Assembly (NCBI GenBank): GCA_933207985.1
Contig: OW240917.1
Coordinates: forward strand, 107,568,486-107,632,485
Direction: 5' to 3'
DNA from: Pelobates cultripes
Lineage: Eukaryota > Chordata > Amphibia > Anura > Pelobatidae
DNA: 64,000 nt
The position numbers and the translations under genes were made by a program. The first letter of the stretch is position 1, and every line of letters begins with the position of its first letter. A model generated the notes under the pieces. That model was not told the origin of the DNA and searched no databases. It was given only the letters and a program-made list of their open reading frames with translations. Of the stretch, positions 12,832-23,744 are shown one piece after another.

Positions 12832-13260
12832 GATCAGGCAGCCCTCTATAATGAAATCGGTAGCACGGTCGTTACATCTGATTGAATGCAGAAGGGACGC
12901 CCCTCTATGCAGTCCTCGAGAAGAACAAATGGACGGCACCGCAGTGCGTTGAGTATATGACAGAGCTGCGCTCTCTAATAGTGTGACCGAACTCCGTGTC
13001 AGCGTCCGGCTGATAGTCTGAGCGGGCCGCACCCGTTAATAACCAGAGTCCACCTCCGGGACCGGTACTTTCCACGGGAATTTGTCACTCAAAACATGTC
13101 CTCTGTATCCAGCCCAGTATCGGGCTGAGGTTTAGGGAGGGCCGTGCCCTCTAATAATAGATCAGTGTCCGGTTCCTTATATTGGAGGGGTTCGCTCTCT
13201 GTTCGTGAAAATAAAATATTATTCACGGATCGAGGTGATGGAGGGTTGCACCCTCTTGCC
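12832..13260. repeat. cluster of small GC-rich hairpins
   Basis: Short inverted repeats recur through this stretch: gagctgcgctc (12963), gcgggccgcacccgt (13022), agcccagtatcgggct (13111), gagggccgtgccctc (13137), gaggggttcgctctc (13184), cgtgaaaataaaatattattcacg (about 13204) and gagggttgcaccctc (13241). Several are followed by taataa or tctaataat. Spacing is 45-115 bp, so this is a degenerate, irregular array. It sits inside the large inverted-repeat element. Confidence 0.6.
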
Positions 13261-14689
13261 ATCCAAATTAGAGTCCCTTAGAGACTCAGGGTGACCAACT
13301 GTAAGGATACACCATTTACTAATAACAGCATAAGACTGAGATCCTGAGGTGGGTCTCCCTCTGACCACGAGACATCTTCCGGAATTGTTCACTTGAGATG
13401 GAATCGACTGGTAATAAACCAGACCGATGGCAGATGGAATAGGGTCCAGGAGGACCGTCGGTAGCCTGAGGAAAGCTGGAGATGTTCTCTGCAATCCATG
13501 AGAGCCCGGGAGGTCAGAGGAGGTCAAGTCAGGCCTCTCGACAACCCGAGCGGTAGAACAATTGGAAGGCTTGACAACCAAGAAATGACAATTAACGTAG
13601 CTAACGGTAAATACGTACCTCGGAGAGAAGGTAAATAGCAGATAGGAACAGCAAGTCAAGTAGACCCAACTGAAAGAGTCAGGAGCTAAACAGGACTTAG
13701 GACCAACTACCAATACCTAAGATGGATACCGTAAAGGCAGCTAAAGGGTCAATTGCGAAAGGTAAGGAAACCGGTTCCCCTGTTGGCGTCCGAGCACTGG
13801 TCCCTGCATGTGCGAAATTTTCCTGACGTAAACTGTGGTTGCGTGTCCGGGAATCTTCATAAAATCTTTGTCCCTTAGGCATGAGGTTTAGGGCCTTCAC
13901 CCTTCCAATCATACTTAGGTGCTCGTATACTGGTGTCCTCTTGGATGGTATGGCAGCAGAGCTTGCCTGGACACCTATCACCATGTCAATAGTGGGTGTT
14001 GAGCCCTCCTCAGTGTTATTCCCTGAGACCTACGGCCAAATGGGGTTCAGGCACGGACAGAGCAGGCCCGTCAGAAGGGCACAGACATAGCAGGCCAATC
14101 CTGGGTTGCGTCTGAACGAGTAAGAAAGGACCCCTGCGCTCGGGCAGAATCCCCCCAAACATCCGTAAATCTTCAGGGCACCCTGTGACATAGTGCCCCT
14201 AGACGCCAAACCTTTTGACAGTGCAATATTGTGTCAATAAACCTAAACTGGGACTAGCATTCCCTAAATGCCCAGCAGGCAGAATAGTGGTATTCCAGCT
14301 GTAGCAGATACAGGTTGAAGATGTTCCAGTGATTAATTTATAACTGTGAATGGGTTATGCACATGAAGCTGCAGACCTGTTTGAGATTTCTCCATCAATA
14401 TATGTCTCATCAGTATGCCATCTGAATAGAAATAGTGTCAGCATAGACTGGTCTCTCATATCAGTTTGAGCCAGAGCCAGGTCTGCTTATCTTTTTATAT
14501 TCACCCTGGATAGTGATTATCTTACTAGAGTAGTCTGGTCTCTGTCTCTATGGATGGACCAGGTACATATATACTGAAGCATAGGGACTGGAACTTGACT
14601 CTAATTGTATAATATAAAATCCAACAAAAAATATATCAGCACACCTGATCCACGTGTTCCTCTAGCCAGCGTGTAATTACACAGCAGAT

Positions 14690-14772
14690 TGGACTCTTGC
14701 TATACAGGGGATTTGAACTCATGGAGAAAGATTCCCAGAGCAAGTCTGTAACCACTGAGCTACCATAAGTAA
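14690..14772 (-). repeat. tRNA-derived sequence (SINE head or tRNA pseudogene)
   Basis: The minus strand reads TAGCTCAGTGGTTA, an RNA polymerase III A box, then about 40 bp later GAGTTCAAATCCC, a close B box. Spacing matches a tRNA. The acceptor stem and part of the T stem do not pair, so this is not a functional tRNA gene. A tRNA-headed SINE or a decayed tRNA copy is most likely. It lies inside the large inverted-repeat element. Confidence 0.7.
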
Positions 14773-14937
14773 CATACAATTGTGTGCTTACTCTTGACCT
14801 AATAGGAGGTAGATAATGAGAGGAGAGTTAGTGGCTGGAGGGCACAGCCATGTTATCAGCTCAGGCTACCGATCCCCTACTGGCCACATGTAAGGTGAAA
14901 AACCCTATCAAAGAAGGTGAACTACATGACTTCTGGC

Positions 14938-14981
14938 TCTGACCCCAGTGGTGAAGAGCCAGACCCCAGTGGTGAAGAAAA
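14938..14981 (+). repeat. short direct repeat
   Basis: Two tandem copies of gaccccagtggtgaagag/aa lie back to back. They give rise to repetitive open frames in both directions that are not genes. Confidence 0.7.
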
Positions 14982-15436
14982 CTTGATGTCTGACCCCCGT
15001 GGGAGGAGGAGGGGGCGAGAGCAATCGCACCCTCCTCTAGCTGGTCGGATGCACGCGGACCTTGTAAGTAGCCGCGCGGCGAGTTGGCCACGTGTGTGAG
15101 CGGTCCGGCCGCCGGTTACTCGCGCCTGACCGCGAGATACCCCGGACGCCGGCAGGCTCACCCTGGAGCTCGGGGGATCAGAGGAGTTAGCCAAAAGGCT
15201 AGTCTCCTGAAACCACGAGCAAAGTGCCCGTAGCCCGCGGGGAGGGTAACCGCGGGGCGCTAGAGAGTGGGGTGGGGAGGAGGGTCAAAACAAAGGGGGT
15301 AGCTGAAGGGTATCCCCAGTAAACCCCCATAGAAACCACCACAATTAGAGGGGACTTCCCCAAAGAAAAGGAGGAAGCCCAAAGACAGCAAAAGGGCAGT
15401 AACCCCAAACCAAATAACATGAAAATAACTAAACAT

Positions 15437-15437
15437 A

Positions 15438-15470
<33 letters not shown>

Positions 15471-15650
15471 ACATAAAATAAATAAATAGATATAAAATGA
15501 AAATTAAATATAATATACAAGAAGTATATATAATAAATAAATAAATATATAATATGAAAATTAAATAATATAAAAAAATATATATATATAAAAATAATAT
15601 ATAATATGATAACTAGAATAATAAATATAAATCATAAATAAGTCATAATA
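15437..15650. repeat. AT-rich microsatellite tract
   Basis: A run of tatata followed by degenerate aata/ataaat units extends over about 200 bp. The minus-strand frames beginning MLYIYIYIYI and MYIIFNFH are translations of this tract. Confidence 0.85.
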
Positions 15651-15859
15651 AAACCCAAAGCCACCCACTAGAAGCAGGAGGCAGTGGTACTCTGACCTGT
15701 ACTGACTGCAGAGCAGCAAAGAAAGAGGGAATGATGCATGGGAAGGGGAGTTTTATAGTACCTAACTTTTTTCTGATTGGTTGTTTTTCTGTGCTGCTGT
15801 GGAGTTCTAGTAAAGAGAGACTTAAGCAAATACGAAGCCTCCTGTTATGTTATAAAATT

Positions 15860-16494
15860 CTATCTAGTTCTTCACATATTTCACACTGCTAACTCTGATC
15901 AAGCAATGTGTTCTTAAACTGGCTACGTTCACATTAATCTGGATATGTATATCTAGTGCTGCTCTGAGATTAGGGTCCCTGAATTGTATAATATTAGTCA
16001 CATTGTGTATTCTGGTTTTCAGAAATGCACAGTGTGATGTCACCCACCATGCATAGTGTGATTTGAAAACATGATCTGCCTGCTAAAGTATTGGTCAGAT
16101 AGTGTAACATACTTACACATTCAATCCAAGGTTTTATGAAAGGATTAGTTAGATAAACCTGCTACAATGTCATAGCACTCTCTTGTATTGTTTTCTTATT
16201 CAAAGTAGGCAGTAGTAGAACTTAATAAGGTCTTTTTTTGGAGATACAATGCACTTCAATGGTTGTTTAGAGATTTCCTTATATACAGTATTTGTGTAAA
16301 GAGTAGTTTGTGGCGCCTCTCTCCCGTGGTTGTTGTGCCTCTCTCTTGTGATTGTTTTTCTCTTTAATCAGTAAAGAGCTTTCACTCACAGAACTAGTGC
16401 TGACATTTTTCTTTAAAGTTTATAAAATATCACGTATGACGAACCTAGCAGATCTAGAACTATTTATGATCAGAATTCATGAGATCTTACCTAA
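15860..16494. other. no gene recognised
   Basis: Unique-looking AT-rich sequence between the large inverted-repeat element and the next short elements. No exon, RNA gene or mobile-element hallmark was recognised. Confidence 0.4.
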
Positions 16495-16980
16495 TTTAAA
16501 GGGACACTTTAGTCACCAGAACAACTACAGCTTATTGTAAATGCTGCATTTTGAGAGAAAATGCATTGTTTATATAGGTGCATAGAACACCTCTAGTGAC
16601 AGTCAGGGCTGGTATAAGGATTTTTCGATCCACAGTGGTCATGTAGGTTTAATCCCACAAGATAAAACATTGCCATACCTTGAAAGGTTAAAGGGATTCT
16701 CCAGTGCCAGGAAAACAAACCCGTTTTCCTGGCACTAGTGAATCCTGGAGTGCTCCCCTCCCTCCTGCCCCGATCCCATGTCAGCTTCTTACCTGAATCC
16801 AGCGCAGATGGCCCTCTGTGCTGGGTCAGGCTCTGCCCATGCTCCTCCCCCACAGCCGGTGGGAAGACCTAATGTGCATGCACGTGCATTAGACCTTGGG
16901 TCCCATGGAAATTGGCGCAGCATGGTGTTATGCCATATATGCGCAATACCCTCCCAATGCTTTCCTATGAAAAAGGATTG
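16495..16980. repeat. two adjacent TTAA-type short-element fragments
   Basis: One end at about 16497 reads ttaa|agggacactttagtcacc. A second at about 16690 reads ttaa|agggattctccagtgcc, followed by a gccaggaaaac / gttttcctggc hairpin that is shared in form with the right end of the 52896 element. The body to 16980 resembles that element's interior (gcgcat, tttcctatgaaa). Neither has a clear second terminus. Confidence 0.6.
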
Positions 16981-18547
16981 AATTGACTAAGATCATATAG
17001 ATTAATGATTTTAGCCATGGAGCTCAATCCAGGCAAAGTCAACTGCAAGACCAGCATGGCGTATTAGAAAAATGTTGTAAAATCACCTTTTCAGGGCTTT
17101 CGGAGCGAGGCCGGTCGCCTAAATCAGTGTTCTGCAACCTTTTAACACCCGTGGCCTGGCGAAAAGAGGAGAAATATTTCACGTCAAATCACTGGTATGT
17201 GTGAGGGATGCAGTGTGTGTGAGAGGGGTGTGTTGTGTGTGTATGGTGGGGCATACATGTTTATTTTCCTGATACTATAGTGTTCCTGTAAAGGATGGAC
17301 AAACAATACTTGATCCTCTTTATAATGCCTACATGTTTTGATTTTCAGTTGCAGTCACAGGATTTACTGTTTGTCTAGTGTTAACAGGTAGACATGAGTA
17401 AAAAAGCGGCCATTGACTGTATATATAAACATTCACACAAACATACACATAAACTGGCAAGCATATATGAAATAACTGAAATGATGTGAATCTTGGATGG
17501 AGAAATGCTTTTATTTGCTGAATAAAAAAAAAGTAGTAACGGCAATGTATACATTTTCATTGTTTGTATTATCTATTAATCCGTGGAAATATCCACAAAC
17601 ATTTAGGATTCATTTATCAAAGAATACGATACACACGGCCAAATATATAAAAAAAGGTTCATGAAAAATTGCTTGTCAAATTGCTGCTGATGTAAAACAT
17701 CTAGAGTGCAGGCTAAATTATTCTAGAATGAGAGAAAACATCCAAGTAAGAATCTGGAGGAGCTAAAAAAGGACTCAATAATTCCAAGACTGGAATAAAC
17801 CTTAATACAACCACACTATAGATTGCCATAGATGAAAAATAAAGTCATTGATAATATAATGTATTTACAATTATTCAAAATGTATTCTATTTTTGTATAT
17901 CCAAGTGTATAATCTTAAAATTAGTGTATTACAAAGGTGAAGTTATTTCTTGGTGGGAGTTTTTTTACTCAATATATAAAGGTATTTTATATGATAGAAA
18001 AACCTTTAGAAGCACCTGTCTTTATTATATAGATCGTGCAATTCTGACCATATTGAAAATGATCAGGCAGGTGTAATATTATGGTCACTGTTCCCTTGGC
18101 TGCCCCTTATTAAAATATTTGGATCACTAGTATAATTCCACAAGATTATATATACTATGATATAGCATGGACTTTCTAAACTAGCATTACTGATTCTTGC
18201 ATTATCTTTTTATGAAGTCCTTGCTGATGACATCCAGTGTGTATTGTTTATAAATGCTCATTGAGAAAATGTGGTCGTCCAGTACATCTTCATGTATCAG
18301 CAATCCTTATTTAATGTCACAAAAACATAGAAAAAGACAATGTTTCAATCAAGTCCTTTGTCAAAGACTGAATAAAGGCCAGATACTTGTCTGAAACATT
18401 GCCTTGTTCTATGCTATTCTGACATTAAATAATGATTGTTGATACTAGTAGGTGTCCTGGTATACTACTGTTTCTGATTGTATATGTTGGATAATGGATC
18501 TGGGGTGATTTGCAACCCTCCAGGAAAAAATAAATAAAAATAATAAT
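16981..18547. other. no gene recognised
   Basis: AT-rich intergenic sequence. A cagtgttctgcaacctttta string near 17132 resembles a hAT-type terminus, but no matching end or target duplication was found. A short tgtgtg-rich tract follows at about 17200-17250. Confidence 0.35.
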
Positions 18548-18637
18548 AAAAAAGCACTTTTTAAAATAGGGCTTGCTACTAATTGGTTGTCCAATCAACC
18601 AATTAGTGGTGAGCACTATTATACAAAGTGCTTTTTT
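18548..18637. mobile_element. 90-bp palindromic short element
   Basis: Outer arms aaaaaagcacttt and aaagtgctttttt, plus inner arms ctaattggttg and caaccaattag, make almost the whole 90 bp one imperfect hairpin. This is characteristic of a short foldback or miniature inverted-repeat element. No target duplication is obvious. Confidence 0.65.
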
Positions 18638-19720
18638 AACTACCTTTCTGAAATGATCACTGAACATGAAGCTCAGTAAGTGAAATTAATTTACATTATT
18701 TGACTACATTGCTGAGTCAATTGAATAGGCTTACCTGCCAGGCTAACCTGTATTTAGGGAAAATAAATATATTGAAAATTGACCTAGAGTCCAAGTTCAT
18801 TATTTTTTATTTCCCTGCAAAAGATAGAAAAAGGGGTTTTAACATCTGATATTTTGTATGTATCATTCTTTCTGTATTCATAAGGGATCCTATGAAATTC
18901 TTGCCAAATCCGCAGGGACATTAATATGATGTAAAAGCTATGGGCATGGCTGACTTGAATAGGTAAATAACCATCACACATGACATATTTTTCTTCAGAT
19001 GTGAATAATATATTTACAAATGTTTTCTTCAATTAATGCATGATATGACCCATAATACAAGCAAAAACACAATTTTGTAGGTACATTAGATTTTAAACAT
19101 TAGCTCATAACTAATATTACACTGAAACTGCTCATTCTATGATTGAGATATAATAGGGGAACATTGAGCACTAGATCGAATCAGATTTATTTATGGTTTT
19201 TTTTTTTAAATGATGTTACATTCTTCTTCAGACACCCAAAATTAACTTAATAGCACAAATTTAAGAGTATTGCATGTAGCAGCTTGGTACCAATATATTT
19301 ATTTTCTTCCTGCTAGTTTTACTCTTCAGATTTAAAAACACAACAAAACAAAACCCAGATTACTTCACTGTTTAGCACCATATACAAATAACTACCTCTT
19401 GCATTTTCATCATTAGCCAACTGGGTTTTACAACACAAGATATAATAATAAAGAACTACACAAACAGTTCATCTAATCTTAAAAAAAGACAGTACATTAA
19501 ATACACTATGTAAAAAGAGATATATTTAACACAATAAGAAATGCAAATAGATATTATGTCAAATGGTATATAAAATGTACAAAAGTAACTCAAAAGAAAA
19601 AAAAAATATTAAACAGACTATTAGTTGGATTAAGGCCACTGTATGTATATATATATATGTTGTAATTAGTTAACATATTGGTCCGAATACATTGTACAAG
19701 CAAACAGAACGTTGCACGAC
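18638..19720. other. AT-rich region downstream of PDGFC exon 6 copy 1
   Basis: No exon seen. On the minus strand this lies 3' of the PDGFC stop codon and may include its 3' untranslated region. Several AATAAA candidates exist on the minus strand, but none can be chosen from sequence alone. Confidence 0.35.
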
Positions 19721-20248
19721 TCTTCAAAATGAAAACTTCACTTTTACTTAATAAGAGTGATATTACGTGGCTGCTCAGACCAAATAAGACCATAGATAAA
19801 TTTATATAACCAAGAGTTTTAATTTGGATATCGTAGATGACACCAAGAGCAGACTGGAAATCCTGCCATGTTGTTATAGTCAAGGACGTAGCAGTAGTCA
19901 ACAAAATCCATCCAGTACACCATTCCAATATTGAATTAAGAGTGTTCTGTACTAACACATGGCTTCATCCGTATACAACATCAAGGGTCAGTAAGAAATC
20001 CAAACTGGCTAAAGTTTTTTCAAATATGTGGTATCTCGACTTTAAACCAACACAACTTTAATGGAAAACACATATCCATGTTTAGCAATGTAGTGTTTCT
20101 TCCGATCCTGATATCACGATGCTGTACATCTGCATGGCTGGCAGTCAAAAACAGACTTCCTTGTTTACAGTGTAAAATAATGCCTTCCCAAAAAGGAAAA
20201 GCAAATAATTGTATGTGCTCTTAAAAATCAAGTCATCCAACCATAAAA

Positions 20249-20365
20249 TTATCCTTCTGTATTCCCTGAGCACAAACATGCACACTCTTCATGGTGTTCC
20301 AATAACACATCTGTCAAAGATTTTTGCAATCCTCTCATTCCACTCCTTTGTTTAAGCTGAAGAAC
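20249..20365 (-). CDS. PDGFC: PDGFC terminal coding exon (exon 6), copy 1
   Basis: Encodes the last 38 residues of platelet-derived growth factor C plus the stop codon. The product is a secreted ligand of PDGF receptor alpha that drives mesenchymal growth. The exon begins after a good acceptor (pyrimidine-rich tract ending ttttag, 20366 upward on the minus strand) at phase 0. It reads VLQLKQRSGMRGLQKS, then SLTDVLLEHHEECACLC and ends NTEG-stop. Length and order match the C-terminus of vertebrate PDGF-C, including the EHHEEC segment with late cystine-knot cysteines. Relative to the mammalian protein as I recall it, CDCVC has become CACLC, keeping the cysteines. Exon 5 lies 1.4 kb upstream with compatible phase. 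An almost identical second copy is at 26595-26711. Confidence 0.93.
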   Translation of the reverse strand, partial: VLQLKQRSGMRGLQKSLTDVLLEHHEECACLCSGNTEG

Positions 20366-20511
20366 CTAAAATTTGAAAAAACAAAAAAACAAAAACAAAG
20401 AAAGTTTTAAAGAAAATAAGAAAAGTAATTGCAAATTGCACTAATTGAAATAATTTTTTGAATAGTAATAGCATATTTATTGCATAAAATAGTTATAAAG
20501 TGATAAATACT

Positions 20512-20612
20512 ATCTACCTACCTGTCTGTCTGTCTGTCTATCTATCTGTCTGTCTATCTATCTATCTATCCTAACCATCCATCTATGCATATGTATATAT
20601 ATATATAATCCA
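20512..20612. repeat. ctgt/ctat microsatellite and TA run in PDGFC intron
   Basis: Degenerate ctgt and ctat tetranucleotides, followed near 20595 by a tatata run. The same array is at about 26858-26955 in copy 2. Confidence 0.8.
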
Positions 20613-20681
20613 TTGGCTAGTAGTCACACTGCTATATGATATAGCAATATTATATATAGCAATACATAAAATAACATCATA

Positions 20682-21122
20682 CCTCCCTCGGTCAATGCTA
20701 ATCCAATGTCTCTCAACCTCCAAGGCAACAATACTACTATCAGCTCTACCTCATAGGCTCATAGTCTTAATGTTTTCTTAGATTCTAACCTCTTCATTAA
20801 CTCTCACATACAGTCAGTTGCAAATCCTGTCACTTTCATCTCAAAAACATAGCTCAGGTTTGTCCCTACATAACACTGGATACAGCTAAGGTGTTTGTCC
20901 ATGCCACTCTTGTCTCATGCCTTGACTATTGCAATTCTCTTTTCACTGGTCTGATGCAGTCCTGAATCACACCACTATAATGAATGCTGGGAGCAGACTC
21001 ATCTTCCTATTCTCCCACATCTCCCATGCCTCTCCCCTTTTTCAGTCCTTACATTGTCTTTCAATAAGATGTAGGGCTTAATTCAAAATTCTTGTTCTCA
21101 CTTACAAAACTCTTCATAACAC

Positions 21123-21156
<34 letters not shown>

Positions 21157-21660
21157 CACACTACTACACGAGTATGTCCCATCTAGTTCTCTGTGTTCTG
21201 ATGAAGTCTACACATGTCCTCTGTTTGTACTCACTGCCCTGACTCTAAACTTCAAGACTTTTCTAGGGCTGCACCATTCCCATATAACTTCCTTCCTTCT
21301 TCTATTAGACTCTCATCTAGTCTCCATTCCTAAAAAAAAAGCACTGAGAACTCACTAATTCAAGATGTACTATCAATTAACCTATTAACCTCTGCCCCTT
21401 CCCAGACCTGACTAACCCACCTTGCTTCCTATCCTGCAATTGTGTCATTGTAAATTATTTTTAAACCTACTTTTTCACATATGAAATATATATTACACAT
21501 ACCTTTTATGTTATTTTGCCCCACTCCACTTAGAAATTACACTAATTTAAACAGGGCCCTGAGCACCTTCTGTTCCTGTATGTCCAACTTTTCATGTCTC
21601 AACTACTTATTTGTCATTCCACCTATTTTGCAACACTGCAGAATGTGTTGCCGCTTTATA

Positions 21661-21700
<40 letters not shown>

Positions 21701-21705
21701 GATAT
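20682..21705 (+). repeat. L2-like LINE 3' fragment, copy 1
   Basis: Fragments such as HATLVSCLDYCNSLFTGLMQ (about 20890-20960) and the region around aaaactcttcataac resemble the C-terminal part of L2-type LINE ORF2. The sequence ends in gctttataaataataataat, the usual L2-type 3' tail, with an aat array at 21658-21700. A ctat array is embedded at 21117-21160. It is non-functional and lies in the last PDGFC intron, opposite in orientation to the gene. Confidence 0.7.
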
Positions 21706-21745
21706 GTACAGGTAATGTTTCAGTTAGTTTGTTAGATTTAAGTAC

Positions 21746-21963
21746 CTCATGATACTTCTTGGTGGACTTTGTGGCAATGCATTGGCAGTCATTGCAATAA
21801 TGAGTGCAACATGCACAATTTCCTCCACAGCGCTTCACCAGCAGACAACTTGGCCAGAAAATGACATCAGTTCTCTTTAGCTCTTCTCTCAAGGACACAG
21901 AATAGTTTCTTGGTGTGCAGCTATACAATTTCACCTCTTCATTGAGAAGACTCAAATCTGCAA
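21746..21963 (-). CDS. PDGFC: PDGFC exon 5 (PDGF/VEGF core), copy 1
   Basis: Encodes most of the cystine-knot growth-factor domain of PDGF-C. The 218-bp exon starts after acceptor ttcttacag with two bases completing a valine codon (its G comes from exon 4), and ends exactly at a codon boundary before donor gtactt. It reads ADLSLLNEEVKLYSC, TPRNYSVSLREELKRTD, then CLLVKRCGGNCACC and KKYHE. The RCGGNC signature and spaced cysteines identify the PDGF/VEGF family, and the CACC insertion after GGN points to PDGF-C rather than PDGF-D. All cysteines of this segment are present and there is no stop. The secreted protein becomes active after proteolytic release of the CUB domain. The frame continuing past the donor into polytyrosine is intronic aat repeat. 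Confidence 0.95.
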
Positions 21964-22014
21964 CTGTAAGAAAACATATATTATATGTTACTAATTTCAT
22001 TAAAAATAATTTAC

Positions 22015-22250
22015 TTAAAGAGCTACTCCAAGCACTATAACAACTTTTACTTTTCAGAGTGGTAATGGAGGTATGAATCTGTATGTGCATTTGATTGGAC
22101 AAGGAAATCTTTGTGTGTTTCATTGGATTTCATGTAAATGTATTGATTGTTTCTAACTTTATACTGTAGGGACCTTAGTAGCAATGGCTAGTAGGACACG
22201 CTAAATAAAATGAAATAAATATAAAAGGTAGGGTAGGAGTAACCCTTTAA
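22015..22250. mobile_element. non-autonomous TTAA-flanked element in PDGFC intron 4
   Basis: Left end ttaa|agagctactcc and right end ggagtaaccct|ttaa are imperfect inverted repeats with TTAA at both edges. The element sits about 50 bp upstream of exon 5 on the gene's strand. The same copy is in the second duplicate at about 28389-28624. Confidence 0.65.
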
Positions 22251-23744
22251 AAGAAGTATATGAAAAATGATTAACTTCTACTAGGAGAGACATCATAACA
22301 ATATATTTTCCAAGAACATTTCTCAAGAGGTAGATAGACAGTAATGAATTCTAAACATACCCATGTACCCATGTATTCAAATACTAAACATTCAAATAAA
22401 CTGGTCATGTGTGGAACTACCAGTGATTTAGCACAATCAAGTTTCTTTTCCAGCTGGTAATGTTGAAACACTTCAGTAAAATCAAAAGATGTTAAAAATA
22501 TAGTGTTCCTCTATACTAACCTGAGACATAAATTATTTGGCAGTTCTACATTCCACCCATTTTAGAAATCAGTTTAGAGATTATCGTGTTTCAAATAAAG
22601 GTACTTCAGAAACAACAGTGCATTTCACTATCTTGTTACATAATGCCTACTTTGTTTACAACAAAGTTTAACCCGTCTCTTCTTCATCTATGTTGCATCT
22701 ATTGCTAACCTAACCTATATCAACTTTTTTATGAATTTTGTTGTTAGACATATACATCATTGTCTTCTTCTGTTTCTCCACACCTGATCCATTCTTCCTC
22801 CTTTCTTTAGCTTTTGAAATATAATATTATTCATCGCCTAAAGTCAGGCATGCCGATTATCTAGACCAAGGAACCTGGAACTTGACCCTGTGATTCCAAC
22901 CATTCCAGTAATTCTACACATACACTCTTTTAAATTCTACAGCAGATTATCATCTGGACACGAATCCACATTGCCCCTTTCAGTGGGGTATCTATTATTA
23001 CAAAGTTGCCCTTTATAAATGGGATTTAGGTTGGTTTTTTTTGCCAATATTTTTATGAAACTATGACTACAAAAAGCAATCTGTATGACATTAGTAATGC
23101 TTACATTATGTAATACTTTCTTATAGAAAAACAAAATAACTTTAATGTTAACTAATTATCTAATAACAAATAAAAACTAAAGTGCTCTTTTGGGATTTAA
23201 ATCCAAAGCAGTCTACTAAAATGTAAATTAATACAATAAATTCATAGCAATGCTAAACTTCAAAATGATGTCCTCTTTTCATTTCAAGATATCTTGTTCA
23301 GTTCCCTGTGTTGTTCAGACATGTCACTACTTTTTCAATATGCATTCTGTAATTTATCTTAGTTCAGAATGCATACATTTAGATAGTATACATTTTTTAC
23401 AGTTCTTTAATTTATCAACAAAGATCACCTAAAAATTATATCCATGGTTATCCCAATTTTGTTGGAGTTGAGTAATGGATAATTTTGGACTAATAACGCA
23501 ATTATGAGTGTAAATGTTAAATCATTTACATTTTTATTACTTTAATGTTTAGTTCTGATTTTGTGCCTTTAATTGTTGAGATTGCATTTAGCAAATACCA
23601 CCTAAGGCTTCTATTTAATATTGTTGTATACGGTTTCAAAATTGCAATCTTTTTGGATTAACTTTTAAAATGCATTTTGCAACAAATATCAAAACATCTA
23701 AATAATGCTACAAAAATATTATATATAAGGGCATTGCCTGACTC
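22251..23744. other. PDGFC intron 4 sequence, no other feature recognised
   Basis: AT-rich, no conserved open frame. The short frames at 22271-22471, 22937-23134 and 23250-23432 are each repeated unchanged in the duplicate, which reflects the duplication rather than selection on protein. Confidence 0.4.

Larger units (their letters stand above)
10242..15858. mobile_element. large inverted-repeat (foldback-like) element, nested
   Basis: The outer arms, about 10291-10421 and 15718-15846, are near-perfect inverted copies of about 130 bp. They share agtctctttttactagaact and agttaggtactataaaactc. The core terminus gacaggaggc occurs four times: inward at 10291, outward at 10812, inward at about 10869, and outward at 15846 (as gcctcctgtt). 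The 50 bp left of 10291 reappears inverted at 10813-10860, making a second palindromic unit, 10242-10862. The 5-kb interior is richer in GC and CpG than its surroundings but gives only short frames on both strands, none recognised. I infer a non-autonomous foldback or terminal-inverted-repeat element, or two nested copies. No superfamily is assigned. Confidence 0.7.

Noticed and set aside
13219..13713. 164-codon minus-strand frame inside the inverted-repeat element
   Set aside because: No recognisable domain, no periodic conservation to judge by, and similar-sized frames occur on both strands in this GC-richer DNA.
14690..14772. Functional tRNA gene
   Set aside because: The A and B boxes are good, but the acceptor stem and part of the T stem do not pair.
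17132..17260. hAT-type terminus cagtgttctgcaacctttta
   Set aside because: No second terminus or 8-bp target duplication could be found, so the element is not supported.
21656..22123. 155-codon frame as a complete small gene
   Set aside because: Only the middle is real: it is PDGFC exon 5. The start lies in intron and the polytyrosine end is the aat microsatellite past the splice donor.
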